Shown: positions 50,924 to 60,251 of the stretch, one piece after another | Layout of the letters: every line of letters begins with the position of its first letter | How positions within the stretch are numbered: the first letter of the stretch is position 1 | DNA from: Paracoccus aminophilus JCM 7686 | GTDB lineage: Bacteria; Pseudomonadota; Alphaproteobacteria; Rhodobacterales; Rhodobacteraceae | Assembly: GCF_000444995.1 (NCBI RefSeq) | Contig: NC_022041.1 | Coordinates: forward strand, 222,001 to 286,000 | Direction: 5' to 3' | DNA: 64,000 nucleotides | The notes under the pieces: generated by a model | The model's database searches: none | What the model was told of the DNA's origin: nothing | What the model saw: only the letters and a program-made list of their open reading frames with translations | Translations under genes and position numbers: made by a program

Positions 50924-51868
50924 TTAGTCGCGGATGCGGTATTCGACCAGCTCTGTGCGCTGGAGGAAATAGAAATTATCGTCTGAAATCATGGTCAAAC
51001 GGATGCCCTGATCGTCCTTCCAGACCGCGATCCCTTCGAGATTGTCATATTGCATCGGATAGGATTGCAGAAGAATTTCTTCGTTCACCAGCCCCGCATC
51101 GGTCAGGTCAAAGCGGCGCACGCGGCTGAGGAATCCCAGCAATCCTTTGAAGTCGCGTTCGAGCAGATAGAACTTGCCATCGGGCCCGATATCCGAGCCG
51201 ACGGGCAGCCAGTTACCATTGCGCGAGACCGAAAACGGCTGATCCCAGACGCCTTTGCGCCAGCGCCAAACCGGGAAGGGCCGGTCGAGCGCGCCCGAGC
51301 GTTCGGGCATGGTCAGAAGCGTGCCGTCCGGGGTGATCGCCAAGGATTCGAGCGCGGAATTGCGCTGCATCTGCTTGAATTCGGGCGGGCCTTTCAGGAC
51401 CTTGGCAGGCGCGTCGGGCGTGTCATAGCGCGCGACCCGCACCAGCCCCTCGAAGCTGACATAGATCCGGCCCTCGCTGTCGATCGCAATGCCCTCGCTG
51501 TCGCCGAGATGACCGGGCGGGAGCGGGCGGCCCTGGCTATCGTGCAGCCGCGACATGCCTTTTGAGACCATGCCGGAGATGCGACCTTCGGCGTCGCGCT
51601 CGATCTCGCCCCAGCGCAGGGTCGCGCGGTCGGACAAAGCCATGAAGCTGCGCCCGTCCTCTGTCAGCTCGATCCCGGAATAACCGCCGAAATCCGGCGC
51701 ATCTTCGTGCCAGACATAGGTGCCGATATATTCGGCCTTGTTCGAGATCTCGCCGCGGGCGTTGACCGTATAGGTCGCCGCCGCCGTCAAAAGAGCAGCA
51801 GCGGCGACACAAAAGGCGATCAGGACCGAGAAACGTCCCGTCAGCGTGCGACGGCTATGGCCTGACAT
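50924..51868 (-). CDS. Phytase-like esterase domain protein, exported
   Basis: The 314-residue protein has an N-terminal signal/anchor (FSVLIAFCVAAAALLTAAAT) and a beta-propeller-like repeat domain of the 'esterase-like activity of phytase' family. The blocks are YSGIELTEDGRSFMALSDRA, LGDSEGIAIDSEGRIYVSFE, NSALESLAITPDGTLLTMPE and YDNLEGIAVWKDDQGIRLTM. The substrate is unknown. The start at 51868 overlaps the end of mepA by 28 bases, so the genes are coupled. It is the last gene of the MFS-mepA-phytase-like group. Confidence 0.82.
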   Translation of the reverse strand: MSGHSRRTLTGRFSVLIAFCVAAAALLTAAATYTVNARGEISNKAEYIGTYVWHEDAPDFGGYSGIELTEDGRSFMALSDRATLRWGEIERDAEGRISGMVSKGMSRLHDSQGRPLPPGHLGDSEGIAIDSEGRIYVSFEGLVRVARYDTPDAPAKVLKGPPEFKQMQRNSALESLAITPDGTLLTMPERSGALDRPFPVWRWRKGVWDQPFSVSRNGNWLPVGSDIGPDGKFYLLERDFKGLLGFLSRVRRFDLTDAGLVNEEILLQSYPMQYDNLEGIAVWKDDQGIRLTMISDDNFYFLQRTELVEYRIRD

Positions 51869-52722
51869 TGCTCGGGCATCTCGCTCAGTCGATAGGTCCG
51901 GGGATGGCGATAGTTCGGATCAGGCGGCACCGGCTTCACGCGGCTTGGATCGATGCGGTTCTTGATCCATTCCATCGCCTCGGCGCAGCCGTCTCCGGCG
52001 GGCGGCGGGTCCTGCTTTTGGCAGACCGAGCCCGCAGGGCAGGACAGGCGGACGTGGAAGTGGAAGTTATGCGCATTGATCGGGCGGATCTTGCGCAGAT
52101 AGGCGCGGTTGCCGGTCTCTTGCTCGCACATCGCGACCTTGACCACCGGATCGACGAAAAGCCGCTCGACGCGCGGATCGCTGGCGGCGGCGCGGATGAT
52201 CGAGAAGGTGCCGGGGTTCCAATATTCGGTGAGCTGGGTGCCCGCCTTGTTCACCACCGAAACCGACGAGACATCTTCGCGCTGCGCAGCCGAGAGCTTC
52301 AGGCTCGAGGGTGGCAGCATCCAGATATCGGCATCGAGCCCCATCTGGTGGCTGGCGTGACCCGACGAGGCCGGGCCGCCGCGCGGCTGGCCGATATCGC
52401 CGATGTACAGCCCGCGCCAGCCCGATTTCTGCGCGGCTTGCGACAGGCCGATCAGGAAATCGATCATCTGGGGATGGCCCCAGTTGCGGTTGCGCGACAG
52501 CCGCATGGCCTGCCAGCTCGGCCCGGTTTCCGGCAGCTGGACCGCGCCGGAAATGCAGCCTTTCGAGTAAAAGCCGATGGCGGCGGGCTTGCCTCCGGTC
52601 GGGCCAGCCGCGGCGCCGAATACGTCTTTGGCAAGCGGATCCTTGGCCATGGCGGGCGGCGCCGATACCGGCAACGCCAGCGCGGCCAAAGCTGCGGCGG
52701 TTGTCAGAATGCGTCTGATCAC
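51841..52722 (-). CDS. mepA: Penicillin-insensitive murein endopeptidase MepA
   Basis: The 293-residue protein starts with GTG at 52722, overlapping the MFS stop. A signal peptide (LTTAAALAALALPVSAPPAM-A) is followed by the M74 peptidase domain: SHASHQMGLDADIW-like GHASHQMGLDADIWM with zinc His and Asp, and HNFHFHVRLSCPAGSVC with the third ligand region. Cysteines are arranged as in MepA for disulfides. It cleaves the D-Ala-meso-DAP crosslink in periplasmic peptidoglycan. It is in an operon with the MFS permease upstream and the phytase-like gene downstream. Confidence 0.92.
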   Translation of the reverse strand: MIRRILTTAAALAALALPVSAPPAMAKDPLAKDVFGAAAGPTGGKPAAIGFYSKGCISGAVQLPETGPSWQAMRLSRNRNWGHPQMIDFLIGLSQAAQKSGWRGLYIGDIGQPRGGPASSGHASHQMGLDADIWMLPPSSLKLSAAQREDVSSVSVVNKAGTQLTEYWNPGTFSIIRAAASDPRVERLFVDPVVKVAMCEQETGNRAYLRKIRPINAHNFHFHVRLSCPAGSVCQKQDPPPAGDGCAEAMEWIKNRIDPSRVKPVPPDPNYRHPRTYRLSEMPEQCQAIAVAR

Positions 52723-54095
52723 TGCTCGGGTTCTCCCTCTGGTTTGACCCGAGTTAACAGCAAGAGCGAGAAAATGAACATCACGATGAGCGGAGAGATG
52801 CCGATCTGCTGATTGCCGCTGAGATCGGTCGCCACCGCGATCAGAAGCGGGGCGAGAAAGGCCGTGGCCTTGCCCGAAAGCGCATAAAGGCCAAAGGCTT
52901 CGGTCGCCTGTTCGGGCGTGGTGTGATGGACCATCATCGTCCGGCTCGCCGATTGAAGCGCGCCGCCCGCGCCGCCGATGGCGATGCCGCAGGCAAAGAA
53001 AATCGCATCGGGCAGCTTCGATCCGGGCGGGATTGTCAGGCCGAAGAAGCTCTCGCGGCTCATGCCGATGACGATCAGGCAGACGGCGATCAACACGACC
53101 GAGCAGACCGCGATCACCGGGCGCGGTCCCCAGCGCTGATCCGCGCGCCCGCCAAGCCAGGTGATGAGCGCGGCGGAAAACGCGCTGACGATGCCGAAAA
53201 CCCCTGCGAGAAACACCGGCCAGCCCAGCACCGCCGCCGCATAGACGCCGCCGAAGGCATAAAGCCCGTTCAGCGCATCGCGCGAGAACATCGACGAGAT
53301 CAGCCAGGCCGTGAGCGAGCGGCGATGGCGCAGGCTTTTCAACAGCGTCCAGAGGCTGCGCAGCGCCGGGCGGATGCCGCTTGCGGCGCGCGTGTTGCTG
53401 GCGCTGCGCGGCTCCTTCACCCAAAACAGGAAGGGCAGCATGAAGACGATATACCAGATCGCGGTCAGCGGCCCGGCGGCGCGGGTGCCTTCGCGCAGGG
53501 TCGGGTCAAGGCCGAAAGCAGGGGCGAGGCCGATCAGCGTCCGCCCGGTCTGGGTGTTTTCGGCGAAAAACAGCAGCATTACCGCGAGCGAGACCACGCC
53601 GCCCAGATAGCCAAAGGCGAAGCCCGTGCCGGAAACGCGCCCGATCTCGGCACGCGGGGCAAGGCCCGGCAGCAGCGCATTGGTGAAGATCGTGGTGAAT
53701 TCCATGGCGATCAGGCCGATACCGAAGGCCGCGACCACAAGGATCAGATTGTCGCCCGCGGGTGTCAGAAACCACAGCGCGCCCGAGCCCAGCACGTAGA
53801 AGATCGAGAAGAACCAGACCCAGATCAGCCGCCGCCCCGCCGCATCCGCGACCGAGCCCAGAATGGGCGCCAGCACCGCAATGCAGATCCCGGCGATCGC
53901 CAGCCCATAGCCCCAAAGCGATTGGGCGCTTGCACCGGCCTCGGCGGGCGATTGGCCGAGCGCGGTGAAATGGGCGCGCGCGGCCTCGGTGAAATAGATC
54001 GGGAAGATGAAGGTCATCAGCAGCGTCGAGTAAGGCTGGCTGGCCCAATCGAAGAACCACCATCCCCAGATCCGTTTCTTGTCGAGCACAGCCAT
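52719..54095 (-). CDS. MFS permease, ATG22/UMF1-like family
   Basis: The 458-residue protein has 12 helices. The N-terminal KKRIWGWWFFDWASQPYSTL is the typical start of this family (WxxYDWAxSPY). IAVLAPILGSVADAAGRRLI and WLGGRADQRWGPRPVI are the motif A loops. These bacterial permeases resemble vacuolar Atg22 amino-acid effluxers, but their substrates are mostly unknown. The ATG at 54095 is preferred over the first in-frame ATG at 54110. It overlaps mepA by 4 bases. Confidence 0.88.
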   Translation of the reverse strand: MAVLDKKRIWGWWFFDWASQPYSTLLMTFIFPIYFTEAARAHFTALGQSPAEAGASAQSLWGYGLAIAGICIAVLAPILGSVADAAGRRLIWVWFFSIFYVLGSGALWFLTPAGDNLILVVAAFGIGLIAMEFTTIFTNALLPGLAPRAEIGRVSGTGFAFGYLGGVVSLAVMLLFFAENTQTGRTLIGLAPAFGLDPTLREGTRAAGPLTAIWYIVFMLPFLFWVKEPRSASNTRAASGIRPALRSLWTLLKSLRHRRSLTAWLISSMFSRDALNGLYAFGGVYAAAVLGWPVFLAGVFGIVSAFSAALITWLGGRADQRWGPRPVIAVCSVVLIAVCLIVIGMSRESFFGLTIPPGSKLPDAIFFACGIAIGGAGGALQSASRTMMVHHTTPEQATEAFGLYALSGKATAFLAPLLIAVATDLSGNQQIGISPLIVMFIFSLLLLTRVKPEGEPEQ

Positions 54096-54136
54096 TCCCC
54101 GTCGCCTCAAATCGCGGCCAATAGGCCAGAAAGGCC

Positions 54137-54709
54137 CTAGCGAGGCAAATCCTCATTTGGATCTGTGGGCGCAAGCGTGGGCAGGACCGGCGGCCAGGGG
54201 CGCTGCGCATCGGCCTCGATCCAGGCGGTGACCCAATCGGGCAGGGGCGGGCTTTGGTCCGGCTCGCCCGCGACCGCGAGCATCCGGGCGGGCGCGACAA
54301 TGCCCTCGGGCGAGGTGATCGCCGCGCGCACCAGCATATGGTTGCAGCATTCGCCCTTCGACCAAAGCGTCTGCTCCATATAGAGGAAACGCGCATCCCA
54401 GCCGATCGTGTGGCTGACCATGGTGAAGCGCTGGAACGCGCGGATCCGGCGGCGGTAGCGCACCGAATTGCCCGCAATGGTGATGCCCCATTTCTCGCGG
54501 CGCAGGATCTCGATCAGCCCGGTGCGTTCGGCCAGTGGGATGCGGCCAAGATCGTAAAGCGTCAGCGTGCGCCCGTTGTTCAGCTCGACCCAAGGGTCGA
54601 TGTCCCAGGGCCAGCAGCGATGGGTCGAGACATGGACCCCGGTCACCGGCAGCTTGGGCTGGCGGCGGGCGCTCCACATCTCCCTGACGAAGCGGATAAA
54701 CGGATACAT
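54137..54709 (-). CDS. Acyl-CoA thioesterase-like hotdog protein
   Basis: The 190-residue protein starts at ATG 54709. It shows the 4HBT-like hotdog pattern: a histidine/tryptophan-rich first strand (VHVSTHRCWPWDIDPWVELN), the following NNGRTLTLYDLGR helix (the 'N..Y....' active-site helix), and SVRYRRRIRAFQRFTMVSHT. It resembles THEM6-type thioesterases. The substrate is unknown. The frame is open to 54790, but the part before the ATG is not conserved-looking. It is divergent from yggT and upstream of the MFS gene on the same strand. Confidence 0.8.
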   Translation of the reverse strand: MYPFIRFVREMWSARRQPKLPVTGVHVSTHRCWPWDIDPWVELNNGRTLTLYDLGRIPLAERTGLIEILRREKWGITIAGNSVRYRRRIRAFQRFTMVSHTIGWDARFLYMEQTLWSKGECCNHMLVRAAITSPEGIVAPARMLAVAGEPDQSPPLPDWVTAWIEADAQRPWPPVLPTLAPTDPNEDLPR

Positions 54710-54857
54710 CGGCGCTCTCCTCGCGGTTCGGTCCGGGCTAGCTGCGACGATTGGCAGCGTCAACGGCGACCCCACGGCAAGCTGGCTCACGGCAAGCTGG
54801 CTTGCACGGCGCGCGCCCGTGGCTTACCTGTCGGGAAGTTCCACGCGAAAGGTTGCC

Positions 54858-55151
54858 ATGACGACGCTCTTCCAAGCTTTGATGCTGATCCTCGACGTGA
54901 TCTGGTTCGTCATGATCGCGCATATCATCATGTCCTGGCTGATCAATTTTCAGGTGCTCAACCTGCGTCAGCCACTGGTCTGGCAGCTGTGGAACGGCCT
55001 GTCGCGCCTGCTCGAGCCGCTTTACGCGCCAGTGCGGCGCTTCCTGCCCAACACCGGCGGGCTTGATCTGGCGCCGCTTGTGGTCTTCATCGCGATCATC
55101 ATCCTCAAGCAGCTTCTGATCAACAACGCCGGCGCGTTCTACGGCTACTGA
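54858..55151 (+). CDS. YggT family membrane protein
   Basis: The 97-residue protein starts at ATG 54858 after GAAAGG. Two hydrophobic segments flank the family motif: ILDVIWFVMIAHIIMSWLIN, PLYAPVRRFLPNTGGLDLAP and LVVFIAIIILKQLLI. YggT proteins are linked with cell division and osmotic tolerance in some bacteria. It is followed by recQ after a single base, so both are in one transcript. A 14-base near-tandem repeat (ACGGCAAGCTGGCT) lies upstream at about 54774-54802. Confidence 0.92.
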   Translation: MTTLFQALMLILDVIWFVMIAHIIMSWLINFQVLNLRQPLVWQLWNGLSRLLEPLYAPVRRFLPNTGGLDLAPLVVFIAIIILKQLLINNAGAFYGY

Positions 55152-55152
55152 G

Positions 55153-57174
55153 ATGTCGGCCGCCCCCCTTCTGCGGCAGGTCTTCGGCTTTGACGGTTTC
55201 CGCCCCGGACAGGAGGAAATCGTCGAGGCGGTGGCCGCTGGTCGCGATGTTTTGGCAATCATGCCGACGGGTGGCGGGAAATCTCTGTGTTATCAACTGC
55301 CTGCGCTGATGCGCGATGGCGTGACCGTGGTCATCTCGCCGCTGATCGCGCTGATCCGCGATCAGGTCCGGGCTTTGCGCGAGGCCGGGGTGGCGGCTGG
55401 CGCGCTGACCTCGGGCAATACCGAGGAAGAGACCGCGGCGGTCTTCGAGGGCCTGCGCGCGGGTGAGCTGAAACTGCTTTATATGGCGCCCGAACGGCTG
55501 GCCTCCAGCGGGACGCTGCCGATGCTGCGCCGGGCGGGGGTCACTGCAATCGCCGTCGACGAGGCGCATTGCGTCAGCCAATGGGGCCATGATTTCCGCC
55601 CCGATTACCTGCGCATCGGCGAGCTGCGCGCGACGCTGAACGTGCCGCTCGCGGCCTTCACCGCGACCGCCGATGTCGAGACCCGGGGCGAGATCATGCG
55701 CCGCCTCTTTCCCGAGGCCGCGCCGCTCAGCTTTCTGCGCGGCTTTGATCGCCCGAACATCCACCTTGCCTTCGCGCCCAAGGACGGGCCGCGCCGCCAG
55801 ATCCTCGATTTCGCCCGCGCCCGAGACGGCCAGTCGGGCATCGTCTATTGCGGCACCCGCGCCAAGACCGAGACCCTGGCGCAGGCGCTGCTCGATGCGG
55901 GCCTTCCGGCGGTTGCCTATCACGGCGGCATGGAGGCCGGGCCGCGCCGCGAGGTCGAGGGCCGCTTCCAGCGCGAGGATGGGCTGATCGTCGTCGCGAC
56001 CGTGGCCTTTGGCATGGGCATCGACAAGCCGGACATTCGCTGGGTCGCCCATGCCGATCTGCCGCGCTCGATCGAGGCCTATTATCAGGAAATCGGCCGC
56101 GCCGGGCGCGATGGCGGTCCGGCGGAAACCATGACGCTTTACGGGCAGGAAGACATCCGCCTGCGCCGCAGCCAGATCGACGAGGGGCAGGCGCCGCTGG
56201 AGCGCAAGACCGCCGATCACGCGCGGCTGAATGCGCTTCTGGGGCTGGCCGAGGCGGCGACCTGTCGGCGCCAGTATCTCTTGGGCTATTTCGGCGAAGA
56301 GGCCGGGCCCTGCGGCCATTGCGATATTTGCAACGACCCGCCCGAGACCTTCGACGGGACCGAGCCGGTCCGCAAGGCGCTCTCGGCCGTGCTCCGCACC
56401 GGCGAGACTTATGGCGCGGGTCATATCATCGACGTGCTGATCGGCAATGCCACCGAAAAGGTCACCCAGCGCGGCCATGACCGCCTGCCGACCTTCGGCT
56501 GCGGCAAGGATATCGGTAAGCTCGCCTGGCAGGCGATCCTGCGCCAGATGCTCGGTCGCGATCTGCTGCGTCCCGATCCCGAACGTCACGGCGGTCTGGT
56601 GATCACCGAGGCCGCCCATCCGGTGCTGCGCGGCGAGATCCCGGTGATCCTGCGCCGCGATCTGATCGCCAAGGCGCGACCTGCGCCGGTGGTGCGCGCG
56701 CAGGTCTCGGATGAGGATGCGCAGCTCTTTGCCGCCCTGCGCGCCAAGAGGCGCGAGCTAGCCGAGGCGCAGGGCGCGCCCGCCTATGTCATTTTCGCCG
56801 ACAAGACCCTGATCGAAATGGCCGCGACCCGGCCGATGACGCTCGATCAGATGGCACGGGTCAGCGGGGTCGGCGCGAAGAAGCTGGAAAGCTATGGCCG
56901 CGATTTTCTGGCGGTGATCGCAGGCGAGGTTCCGGCGATGCATCCGGCGCGCCGGGCGCTGGCGGGCAGTGCGGCGGGTGAGCTGTTCGACCGCCTGCTT
57001 GAGGCACAAAACCGTCTGCTGCGCGGCACGGATGGGACGGAAAAGCCGCTCTCGGTCTCGACTTCGGTGCTACGCCGCATCGCCGAGGACCGGCCCCGCG
57101 ATCTCGCGCGTTATCTCGACCCCGCGCGCTTTGACCGCTTCGGCGAGGCTTTCGCCGAAGAGATCGCAGCTTAG
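55153..57174 (+). CDS. recQ: ATP-dependent DNA helicase RecQ
   Basis: The 673-residue protein has helicase motif I IMPTGGGKSLCYQLPAL, motif II VDEAHCVSQWGHDFRPDYLR, motif VI RSIEAYYQEIGRAGRDG, the zinc cysteines (CRRQYLLGYFGEEAGPCGHC, DIC), and an HRDC domain (ALRAKRRELAEAQGAPAYVI). It unwinds DNA for recombination repair. The C-terminus extends about 70 residues past the HRDC domain. It overlaps by 4 bases the convergent stop of the RND pump gene. Confidence 0.95.
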   Translation: MSAAPLLRQVFGFDGFRPGQEEIVEAVAAGRDVLAIMPTGGGKSLCYQLPALMRDGVTVVISPLIALIRDQVRALREAGVAAGALTSGNTEEETAAVFEGLRAGELKLLYMAPERLASSGTLPMLRRAGVTAIAVDEAHCVSQWGHDFRPDYLRIGELRATLNVPLAAFTATADVETRGEIMRRLFPEAAPLSFLRGFDRPNIHLAFAPKDGPRRQILDFARARDGQSGIVYCGTRAKTETLAQALLDAGLPAVAYHGGMEAGPRREVEGRFQREDGLIVVATVAFGMGIDKPDIRWVAHADLPRSIEAYYQEIGRAGRDGGPAETMTLYGQEDIRLRRSQIDEGQAPLERKTADHARLNALLGLAEAATCRRQYLLGYFGEEAGPCGHCDICNDPPETFDGTEPVRKALSAVLRTGETYGAGHIIDVLIGNATEKVTQRGHDRLPTFGCGKDIGKLAWQAILRQMLGRDLLRPDPERHGGLVITEAAHPVLRGEIPVILRRDLIAKARPAPVVRAQVSDEDAQLFAALRAKRRELAEAQGAPAYVIFADKTLIEMAATRPMTLDQMARVSGVGAKKLESYGRDFLAVIAGEVPAMHPARRALAGSAAGELFDRLLEAQNRLLRGTDGTEKPLSVSTSVLRRIAEDRPRDLARYLDPARFDRFGEAFAEEIAA

Positions 57175-60100
57175 GCCGTTTCGGCGGCGGGGTTTGGCGC
57201 TTCGTCGGTTTCGGGTGGCTGGACCTTGAAGATCGCGCAGTAAAGCGCGGGCACAAAGACCAGCGTGACCAGCGTGCCGGCAATGATGCCGCCCATCATC
57301 GCATAGGCCATCGGCCCCCAGAACACCTGCCGCGCGATCGGGATCAGGGCGAATGAGGCCGCCGCCGCCGTTAGAAGGATCGGGCGGGCGCGGCTGTCCG
57401 AGGCGTGGAAAACCGCCTCCCAGCGCGAATGGCCGCTGGCCCGCAGCACCTCGATTTCATGGACAAGAATGACCGAGTTGCGGATCAGGATGCCGATCAG
57501 CGCGAGGATGCCCAGGATTGCGACAAAGCCCATGGGCACGCCGAAGGGCACCAGCACCGCGACCACGCCGATCAGGCCCAGAGGTGCTGCGGCGAAGACG
57601 ATGAACATCAGCCGGAAGCTTTGCATCTGGATCATCACCAGCGTCGCCATGATCAGCAACATGATCGGCACGACCGCGATGATCGGTTGCTGGCTGTCGG
57701 CTGAATTCTCGACCGCGCCGCCAACCACGATCTTCACATCCGCGGGCAGGGTCTTTTGATAGGCCGCGACACGTTCGGCCAGCGCATTGACCAAGGTCGC
57801 GGGCTGATCCTTGGTCGAAATCCCGGCCATGACCGTCACCGTCGGACGCCCGTCGCGCTGCATGATCAGCGGCTGCTCGGTGCCGTAATCCAGCGTCGCC
57901 AGCGAGGCCAGTGGGATCGGCGTGCCGGTGACGGTGGCGAGCTGGAGATTGCGGATCGATTCAAGCGAATGACGATCGGCGGCCGCGCCGCGCGCCACGA
58001 CATTCACAAGGAAAATTCCGTCGCGCATTTGGGTGATGGTCTTGCCCGAGAACAGCGCCGCCAGTGAGGCCGAGATATCCTCATTGGTGATGCCAAGCTG
58101 GCGCGCTTTGTCCATATTCACGGTCAGCCGCACGACCCGGGCCGGCTCGGTCCAGTCCATGGCGATATCGCTCAGGCGGCTGTCCTGCGAGATCACCGAG
58201 GCCAGCCCGCGCGCCGCATCGCGCGCATCGTCGATCTGGCGGGCCGAGACGCGATATTGCACCGGGCGCCCGACCGGAGGCCCAAGTTCGAGGTTCTTGA
58301 TATAGACATCGGTCCCGATCAGCTCTTGCTTGGCAAAGGCGTCCAGCTTGACGCGCAGCGCATCGCGGGCGGCAAGATCATGGGTCTGGATCAGGATCTG
58401 ACCCATCTGCGGCCCCGGCGTCGGAATATCGAGCGCCAGCACGAAGCGCGGCGCGCCGCGTCCGACATAAGAGGTCCAGAAGGCGGTCTCGGGCGCCGCG
58501 CGGATGAAGGCCTCGAGCCGGTCCATATCGGCCGTGGTCTTGACGATCGAGGCATTGTCGCGCTCGGTGATATCGACCAGAAGCTCGGTCCGATCCGAGC
58601 TTGGGAAGAACTGCTGCTCGACAAAGCGCATCCCCCAGACCGAGACCGCGAAGAGCAGAATCGTCACCGCGATGGTCGCCCATTTGAACCGCATCGCATG
58701 GATCAACAGCCAGTGGAACCCGCGCCGGAGCGCGCCCGGTTGGGTCTCGTGCTTGGCCATCTTGGTCGAGAGGAAGGTCACGCCCAGCAGCGGTGCGAAC
58801 AGGACCGCGACCACCCAGCTCACCAGAAGCGAGACCGCGATCACCACGAACAGCGAGAAGGTGAACTCGCCCGCCGTCGAGGAATTGAGCCCGATCGGGA
58901 TGAAGCCCGCGACAGTCACCAGCGTGCCGGTCAGCATCGGAAAGGCGATCGAGGTCCAGGCATAACTGGCCGCTTTGCCAAGCGTATCGCCCGCTTCGAG
59001 CCGTGAAATCATCGTCTCGATCGCGATCATCGCATCATCGACCAGAAGCCCCAGCGCGATGATCAGTGCGCCAAGCGAGATCCGTTGCAGCGTGATCCCG
59101 TAGTAATCCATGATGGTGAAGGTGATCGCGAGCACGAGCGGAATGGTCAGTGTCACGACAAAGCCCGCGCGCAGGCCAAGGCTGACGAAGCTGACGAGCA
59201 GGACGATGGCAATCGCCTCGGCGAGCGCGCGGACGAAATGGCCCACGGCCTCGTCGACGACATGGGGCTGGTCGGCAAATTTCGCCATCTCGATGCCGAC
59301 GGGCAGGTCGCGGGCGATGCCCTGCATCAGCCCCTCGACCTCTTGGCCGAAGTCCAGAATATTGCCGCCCTTGCGCATGCCGATCTGCAGCCCGATCGCT
59401 TCCTTGCCGTTATAGCGGAACAGCTGCTGCGGCGGGTCCTGATAGCTGCGGGTGACCGTCGCCACATCCGAGAGGTTGAAGAACCGGTCGCCGACGCGCA
59501 GGTTCACATCGCTAATCGCCTCGGCGCTGTCGAATTGACCGCCGACCCGCACCAGAACCTGCTCAGGGCCAGTCTGGATGATCCCGGCTGGCGCAATCGC
59601 ATTCTGGGTCGCGAGGCTTTGCATGACCTGCACCTGGTTCAGCCCCAGCGAGGCCAGCCGCGCGGGCGAGAACTCCAGATGGATCTCTTCGTTCTGCACG
59701 CCCAAAAGCTCGGTCCGGCCTGCATCGGGCAGGGCCTGAACCTGCTTGCGGATATCCTCGACCCGGTCGCGCATCTCGCGCTGGGAAAAGCCGTCCGAGG
59801 TGAAGGCATAGATATTGCCGTAAACATCGCCGAAGTTGTCGTTGAACTGGAAGCCTTGGAATTCCTGCGGAAAATCAGGGCGGATGTCGTTCATCATGAA
59901 GCGGATGCGCTTGAAGGTCTCTGGTCCCGCCGTGCCGCGCACGCTTGACAGCAGCTCGACGTAAACCACCGAAATCCCGGGCATGGTGACCGAGCGGGTG
60001 AATTTGAGCTCGTCAAGTTCCTCGAGTTTGGTCTCGATCCGTTTGGTGACCTGATCCAGCGTGTCCTCGATCGTGGCGCCGGGCAGCGAGGCCGAGATCA

Positions 60101-60251
60101 CCATGACCTTGATGGTGAAATTCGGATCTTCCTCCCGACCGAGCCTTGTGTAGCTGATGATTCCCGCGATCATCGAGACGATCAACAGGAACCACACCAG
60201 CGAGCGGTGATGCAGCGCCCAGTCCGAGAGGTTGAACGAGCGGTTGGTCAT
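57171..60251 (-). CDS. RND-family efflux pump (AcrB-like inner-membrane transporter)
   Basis: The 1026-residue protein has the RND layout of helix 1 (VWFLLIVSMIAGIISYTRLG), two large periplasmic loops, and two clusters of six helices. Motif D-type residues occur in ALIIALGLLVDDAMIAIETM (proton-relay Asp-Asp), with IALIGILIRNSVILVHEIEV in the second half. It exports toxic compounds using the proton gradient. It is the third gene of a tightly overlapping operon (4-base overlaps) with two adaptor proteins. No TolC-type channel gene is in the window. Confidence 0.94.
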   Translation of the reverse strand: MTNRSFNLSDWALHHRSLVWFLLIVSMIAGIISYTRLGREEDPNFTIKVMVISASLPGATIEDTLDQVTKRIETKLEELDELKFTRSVTMPGISVVYVELLSSVRGTAGPETFKRIRFMMNDIRPDFPQEFQGFQFNDNFGDVYGNIYAFTSDGFSQREMRDRVEDIRKQVQALPDAGRTELLGVQNEEIHLEFSPARLASLGLNQVQVMQSLATQNAIAPAGIIQTGPEQVLVRVGGQFDSAEAISDVNLRVGDRFFNLSDVATVTRSYQDPPQQLFRYNGKEAIGLQIGMRKGGNILDFGQEVEGLMQGIARDLPVGIEMAKFADQPHVVDEAVGHFVRALAEAIAIVLLVSFVSLGLRAGFVVTLTIPLVLAITFTIMDYYGITLQRISLGALIIALGLLVDDAMIAIETMISRLEAGDTLGKAASYAWTSIAFPMLTGTLVTVAGFIPIGLNSSTAGEFTFSLFVVIAVSLLVSWVVAVLFAPLLGVTFLSTKMAKHETQPGALRRGFHWLLIHAMRFKWATIAVTILLFAVSVWGMRFVEQQFFPSSDRTELLVDITERDNASIVKTTADMDRLEAFIRAAPETAFWTSYVGRGAPRFVLALDIPTPGPQMGQILIQTHDLAARDALRVKLDAFAKQELIGTDVYIKNLELGPPVGRPVQYRVSARQIDDARDAARGLASVISQDSRLSDIAMDWTEPARVVRLTVNMDKARQLGITNEDISASLAALFSGKTITQMRDGIFLVNVVARGAAADRHSLESIRNLQLATVTGTPIPLASLATLDYGTEQPLIMQRDGRPTVTVMAGISTKDQPATLVNALAERVAAYQKTLPADVKIVVGGAVENSADSQQPIIAVVPIMLLIMATLVMIQMQSFRLMFIVFAAAPLGLIGVVAVLVPFGVPMGFVAILGILALIGILIRNSVILVHEIEVLRASGHSRWEAVFHASDSRARPILLTAAAASFALIPIARQVFWGPMAYAMMGGIIAGTLVTLVFVPALYCAIFKVQPPETDEAPNPAAETA

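Noticed and set aside
54774-54802. Near-tandem 14-base repeat (ACGGCAAGCTGGCT) upstream of yggT
   Set aside because: Two short copies only; it looks like a local duplication and has no clear operator symmetry.
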